From positions 124,001 through 188,000 of the forward strand of contig NZ_JAOTIF010000004.1 in the NCBI RefSeq assembly GCF_025628885.1: a DNA stretch of 64,000 bases. The letters are read 5' to 3'. The DNA is from Paraflavisolibacter caeni (GTDB lineage: Bacteria; Bacteroidota; Bacteroidia; Chitinophagales; Chitinophagaceae). Position numbers and translations under genes: made by a program. Below the pieces are notes generated by a model, which saw only the letters and a program-made list of their open reading frames with translations, ran no database searches and was not told the origin of the DNA. Each line of letters opens with the position of its first letter. Position 1 is the stretch's first letter. Shown in pieces: positions 60,753 to 64,000 of the stretch.

Positions 60753-63068
60753 TTAAGTAGGGTGATTAGTGAATTGATTCATTGCTGCCGTTATTGATGT
60801 TTGCTCAATACAATAGTGCGCAATCTGTCCAAAACCAATACATTCGTCATTAGGACTTAACTGTTGATGAAAATAAAGTTGATATCCCTCTTGCAACTTG
60901 CTGGTGATCAGGTCAATAAGCAAGGCATTCTGAAAAACGCCACCACTAAAAGCTACCTTGCTGACATCATAATAATCAGCAACTAATTTGATACACCTTG
61001 CAAGCGAGCAAAAGACCTTAAATGCAATTCGGTTAGCAGGAATGCCTTTATTTTCATCTTCAAATATGGCTTCAAGCATAATTCGCCAATTCAGCCGGTT
61101 CTTTATCAATGGAAGAGGGTAGTAGTCAAAGGACCGGTCCAAAGTAGCACCTGCCATTGCTTCCAGTTTCATTGCGGCTTCGCCTTCATAGGTATTAAAC
61201 TGTTGAACTCCTAATATAGAAGCCAATCCATCCAGCATTCTTCCCATGCTGGAGGTTAACAGCTGTTGTGGTTGCTGGATCACCTTGCTTATTATTTCCC
61301 ATTCCTCTTCTTTATAATTTTTTCGAATTTTAGATAATTGAGCCAGATCATTACGACATAAGGAAATTGCGGACAAACGAGGTTCTCGGCTCATTTTATC
61401 TCCAAGCAATTGAGGAAAATAATCTAAATGGGCAATTCGTTCTATTTGGTGGTCTTCAAACAGGAAAAATTCACCTCCCCATATTTGCCCGTCATCACCA
61501 TAACCAGTGCCATCCAATACAACGCCCAGTACAGGCTCTTTTGTTTGCATTAAATTGTTTTCTGCCAGAACTGCTGCAAAATGCGCCCGGTGATGCTGCA
61601 CTTTTGTAAATGGAATATTGAAAGCGTCTGCAAGGTTTTTGCCAAACGAACTGACAGAATAATTGGGATGTTTATCTACAAGAATATGTTTAGGATTACA
61701 TTGTAAGATCTTAAAGAAATGTTGCACCGTTTTTTCAAAGGATAGCTGTGCATCATAGTTTCCCTGGTCGCCTAAAAATTGACTGACAAATAAGTTCTTT
61801 TGATCCAGTAAAGCAAAAGCGCTTTTGATTTCCCCGCCCGAAGCCAGTAAGCATTCTGAAGAAGTAAATGGATTGGGGAAATAATTGGGAGCATATCCTC
61901 TTGACCGGCGGATTATGATCTTTTTCTGATGAATCGCTGAAAACTGAAGCACACTGTCGTCCTGGGGCACGATAATTTCCCGGTCAAAGGTTAGTATCAA
62001 ATCGGCAAAATCTGCCAGTCGGATCAAAGCATCTTCATCCTGGTACAAAATAGGCGATCCATTGATATTTCCGCTGGTGGCAATCAAAGGCTTATTGTAT
62101 GCATAGGTAATTAATGCCAACAACCCGGTATAAGGCAGCATGATTCCAATCCGGTTGAGACCGGGTGCAATCAAATCTTTACAGATCCCTGTGCCTTCCT
62201 CATCTTTCACTGTGCATAAGACAATAGGAGCAGCCTTGCTAAGAAGTTCTGTCTTTTCATTTTCTGTTAGACATACATCATTTTCAGCCATTTCTAAATC
62301 CGCATAAAGGAGTGCAAATGGTTTAGTCGGACGTTTTTTGCGTTCCCTTAAGTTTACAATTGCCTCTTCATTGGTGGCATCACATAAAAGAAGGTATCCA
62401 CCTATGCCTTTCACCGCAACAATATTCCCATTGGATAAGGCTATATTTACTAGCGCGAGAATATCTTCGCTTTCACTTCTTATTTCTTCCTGGTTAATAT
62501 TATACAAATGCATCGGGATGCTGCATTCGTGGCAGGAATTGGTCTGGCTATAATGCCTAGTGTTATAAATATCGAAATACTCCTGTTGGCAATTGGAACA
62601 CAGCTCCCATTGATCCATGGTAGTATTTTTTCTATCGTAAGGCAGGTCTTTGGCAATAGAATAACGAGGGCCGCAATTCAGGCATGTAATAAATGGATAA
62701 CGATACCTTTTGTTGTTGTTATCTGTCAATTCTATGGTGCACCTGGGACATATGGCAATATCAGGCGTCAGCAAAAGATCTGGTTTTCCCTGGGAATTAC
62801 TTTCGTTTATGGAAAAACTTGTAAAATCCTGGGCAGGCATCTCCTTCAGTTCGTGTGAAATGATAATGGCATTGACTGGTGGATGTTTGAGAATTTGATG
62901 ATAAAATTCAAGGGTAGTTTCTTCTGTTGCATTAAAATAGATGTCAACCCCATGATTGGTGTTACTTACAAATCCGGTTAGGTGCATGCTTTCAGCCAAC
63001 TGGCTCACCAGGGGCCGGAAGCCAACTCCCTGTACCAATCCTCCTATATGGATTGCCCAGGTTTTCAT
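60753..63068 (-). CDS. hypF: Carbamoyltransferase HypF
   Basis: 771 residues, all four parts in order: acylphosphatase domain (GLVQGVGFRPLV at 10-21), zinc fingers (Cys107/110, 129/132, 157/160, 179/182), YrdC-like domain (about 200-385, with IVAVKGIGGYLLLCDATNEE), and a Kae1-like domain (about 400-760, HHRAHFAAVLAENNL and GVVLDGTGYGDDGQIWGGEF, KVAFSGGVFQNALLIDLI). HypF makes the thiocarbamate on HypE from carbamoyl phosphate, the source of CN. It starts one base before the hypB stop and ends 10 bases before hypC. Confidence 0.97.
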   Translation of the reverse strand: MKTWAIHIGGLVQGVGFRPLVSQLAESMHLTGFVSNTNHGVDIYFNATEETTLEFYHQILKHPPVNAIIISHELKEMPAQDFTSFSINESNSQGKPDLLLTPDIAICPRCTIELTDNNNKRYRYPFITCLNCGPRYSIAKDLPYDRKNTTMDQWELCSNCQQEYFDIYNTRHYSQTNSCHECSIPMHLYNINQEEIRSESEDILALVNIALSNGNIVAVKGIGGYLLLCDATNEEAIVNLRERKKRPTKPFALLYADLEMAENDVCLTENEKTELLSKAAPIVLCTVKDEEGTGICKDLIAPGLNRIGIMLPYTGLLALITYAYNKPLIATSGNINGSPILYQDEDALIRLADFADLILTFDREIIVPQDDSVLQFSAIHQKKIIIRRSRGYAPNYFPNPFTSSECLLASGGEIKSAFALLDQKNLFVSQFLGDQGNYDAQLSFEKTVQHFFKILQCNPKHILVDKHPNYSVSSFGKNLADAFNIPFTKVQHHRAHFAAVLAENNLMQTKEPVLGVVLDGTGYGDDGQIWGGEFFLFEDHQIERIAHLDYFPQLLGDKMSREPRLSAISLCRNDLAQLSKIRKNYKEEEWEIISKVIQQPQQLLTSSMGRMLDGLASILGVQQFNTYEGEAAMKLEAMAGATLDRSFDYYPLPLIKNRLNWRIMLEAIFEDENKGIPANRIAFKVFCSLARCIKLVADYYDVSKVAFSGGVFQNALLIDLITSKLQEGYQLYFHQQLSPNDECIGFGQIAHYCIEQTSITAAMNQFTNHPT

Positions 63069-63069
63069 G

Positions 63070-63801
63070 TTATGCTATTTCTAATTGAACCATTTTCGAT
63101 CTTAGCCACTGGTACCAGGTTTCTAATCCCTCTCCGTTGGTGCAGCTTACTTCCAGTATTTGCATTTCCGGTTTTACCTGGTGTATGTATTCTTTAGCTT
63201 TTTCAAGATTGTATGGAACATAGGGGAGGAGGTCTATTTTATTGATGATACAAAGAGTTGAGGTATGGAACATATCCGGGTATTTCAGCGGCTTGTCTTC
63301 TCCTTCCGTTACACTCACAATGACAACTCTTTCTTTTTCACCTAGGTCAAACATAGCCGGGCATACAAGGTTGCCAACATTTTCAATAAATAAGATGGAG
63401 TTTTCCGTTGATTTTAATCCCTGTAAGGCATGCAATATCATATGTGCATCCAGGTGGCAACCCTTACCGGTATTGATTTGAACTACTTTTGTCCCCGTTG
63501 CATGGATCCTGTCAGCATCATGCGTGGTTTGCTGGTCGCCTTCAATAACAGAAAAGTCAATTTCTCTATTCAGATCCTTAAGGGTTCTTTCCAGTAATGA
63601 CGTTTTTCCTGATCCGGGAGCACTCACCAGGTTAAGCGCCAGAATGTTTTTTGCTTGGAAGTACCCCCTGTTCCGTTCAGCCAGTGAGTTATTCTCCAAC
63701 AGGATATCTTGCTGTAGGTCTACTTTTGTTCTGGAATGCGAATGTTCATGAGGTTCATGGTGATGATGACGTGAAACATCGCAACCACAGGTAGCACACA
63801 T
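63070..63801 (-). CDS. hypB: Hydrogenase nickel-incorporation GTPase HypB
   Basis: 243 residues. N-terminal CATCGC (Cys2, 5 and 7) and a His cluster (HHHH at 12-15 and further His to 22) are the high-affinity nickel site. The GTPase part has VSAPGSGKTSLLE at 60-72, and later DLGEKERVVIVSVTEGEDKP and IINKIDLLPYVP. HypB with HypA delivers nickel to HoxH. It is followed by hypF after 1 base and comes about 31 bases after hypA. Confidence 0.97.
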   Translation of the reverse strand: MCATCGCDVSRHHHHEPHEHSHSRTKVDLQQDILLENNSLAERNRGYFQAKNILALNLVSAPGSGKTSLLERTLKDLNREIDFSVIEGDQQTTHDADRIHATGTKVVQINTGKGCHLDAHMILHALQGLKSTENSILFIENVGNLVCPAMFDLGEKERVVIVSVTEGEDKPLKYPDMFHTSTLCIINKIDLLPYVPYNLEKAKEYIHQVKPEMQILEVSCTNGEGLETWYQWLRSKMVQLEIA

Positions 63802-63832
63802 ATTTTTTGGTTTTAAGGTTTGAAGAGTTCCT

Positions 63833-64000
63833 TCAGCTCACTACTAAACTTTTTACAGATAGCTCCTTTCCTTGCAAAATGTTTAGAACATGATGTTTAC
63901 ATGCCGGGCAAGGATCATATAAATGTTGAATTGAAAATTCAGCACCGCAATGTTGACACTTTGCTTTTCCCTTAATCCGGTTGAACTTTTTAATGGTACT
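63833..64000 (-). CDS. hypA: Hydrogenase maturation protein HypA, C-terminal part
   Basis: The last 55 residues of a protein that continues past the right edge. It has the zinc site CQHC and, after YDP, CPAC, and ends LQGKELSVKSLVVS, where the ELxVKSLxV ending is typical of HypA. HypA takes nickel to the hydrogenase with HypB. It would be upstream of hypB in the maturation operon, with a gap of about 31 bases. The N-terminal Met-His nickel site cannot be seen here. Confidence 0.9.
   Translation of the reverse strand, partial: STIKKFNRIKGKAKCQHCGAEFSIQHLYDPCPACKHHVLNILQGKELSVKSLVVS

Noticed and set aside
1-64000. Defence or secretion system islands
   Set aside because: No restriction, toxin-antitoxin, CBASS, retron or integrase genes were recognised; only isolated relics and housekeeping or metabolic genes were found.

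Overview
The window looks like chromosomal DNA of a Bacteroidota bacterium, most probably from the Chitinophagaceae. The support is: a type IX secretion C-terminal sorting domain on a large Kelch protein, SusC/BtuB-like TonB receptors, the Bacteroidota promoter word TAnnTTTG, start codons without Shine-Dalgarno sequences, and the overall gene repertoire. Base composition is AT-rich, with two visibly GC-richer patches at about 413-1150 and 24890-25850. No tRNA, rRNA, CRISPR array or intact transposon was seen.

Layout. 1-1731: the start of a Crp/Fnr regulator, a basic lineage-specific protein and a repeat-rich gene-free stretch. 1732-5830: a divergent cyanophycin pair, cyanophycinase (cphB) with a small partner and cyanophycin synthetase (cphA). 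5872-13669: housekeeping and envelope genes, mostly on the minus strand (phosphoribosyltransferase plus hydrolase, thioredoxin-like protein, YihY, MltG, SecG, a TPR-ended protein, a beta-barrel, an ALDH7-type dehydrogenase). 13795-21602: TonB receptor divergent from a TPR protein, an arginase-fold formimidoylglutamase, a CPA2 antiporter with a cytoplasmic stress domain, and a coiled-coil lipoprotein. 21603-31628: a loose region with response regulators, a 944-residue Kelch/T9SS protein, a lipoprotein and three gene relics (TPR tail, truncated TonB receptor, histidine-kinase G2 box). 31625-42277: a membrane and stress cluster (two PAP2 phosphatases, two different CLC proteins, Crp/Fnr regulator, desaturase, holin-like protein, UspA, two-component pair) with a candidate small RNA between the regulator and the desaturase. 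42375-52658: CotH-like protein, PafA-type phosphatase, thrS-infC without rpmI-rplT, MFS exporter, hutI.

52910-64000 is a complete [NiFe]-hydrogenase island. hoxEFUYH (diaphorase plus hydrogenase, group 3d by composition) runs rightwards. It meets head-on a leftward maturation operon, hypA-hypB-hypF-hypC-hypD-hypE plus the endopeptidase gene. Together these genes would make a soluble NAD(P)-linked bidirectional hydrogenase and insert its NiFe(CN)2CO centre.

The most useful new leads are: a candidate structured small RNA with promoter and terminator at 35603-35733; the hydrogenase island; the cyanophycin divergon; a GC-rich cassette inside the Kelch gene; the three relics; and long word-based hairpins between convergent genes. 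I did not find a defence system or any other clearly undescribed multi-gene machine.
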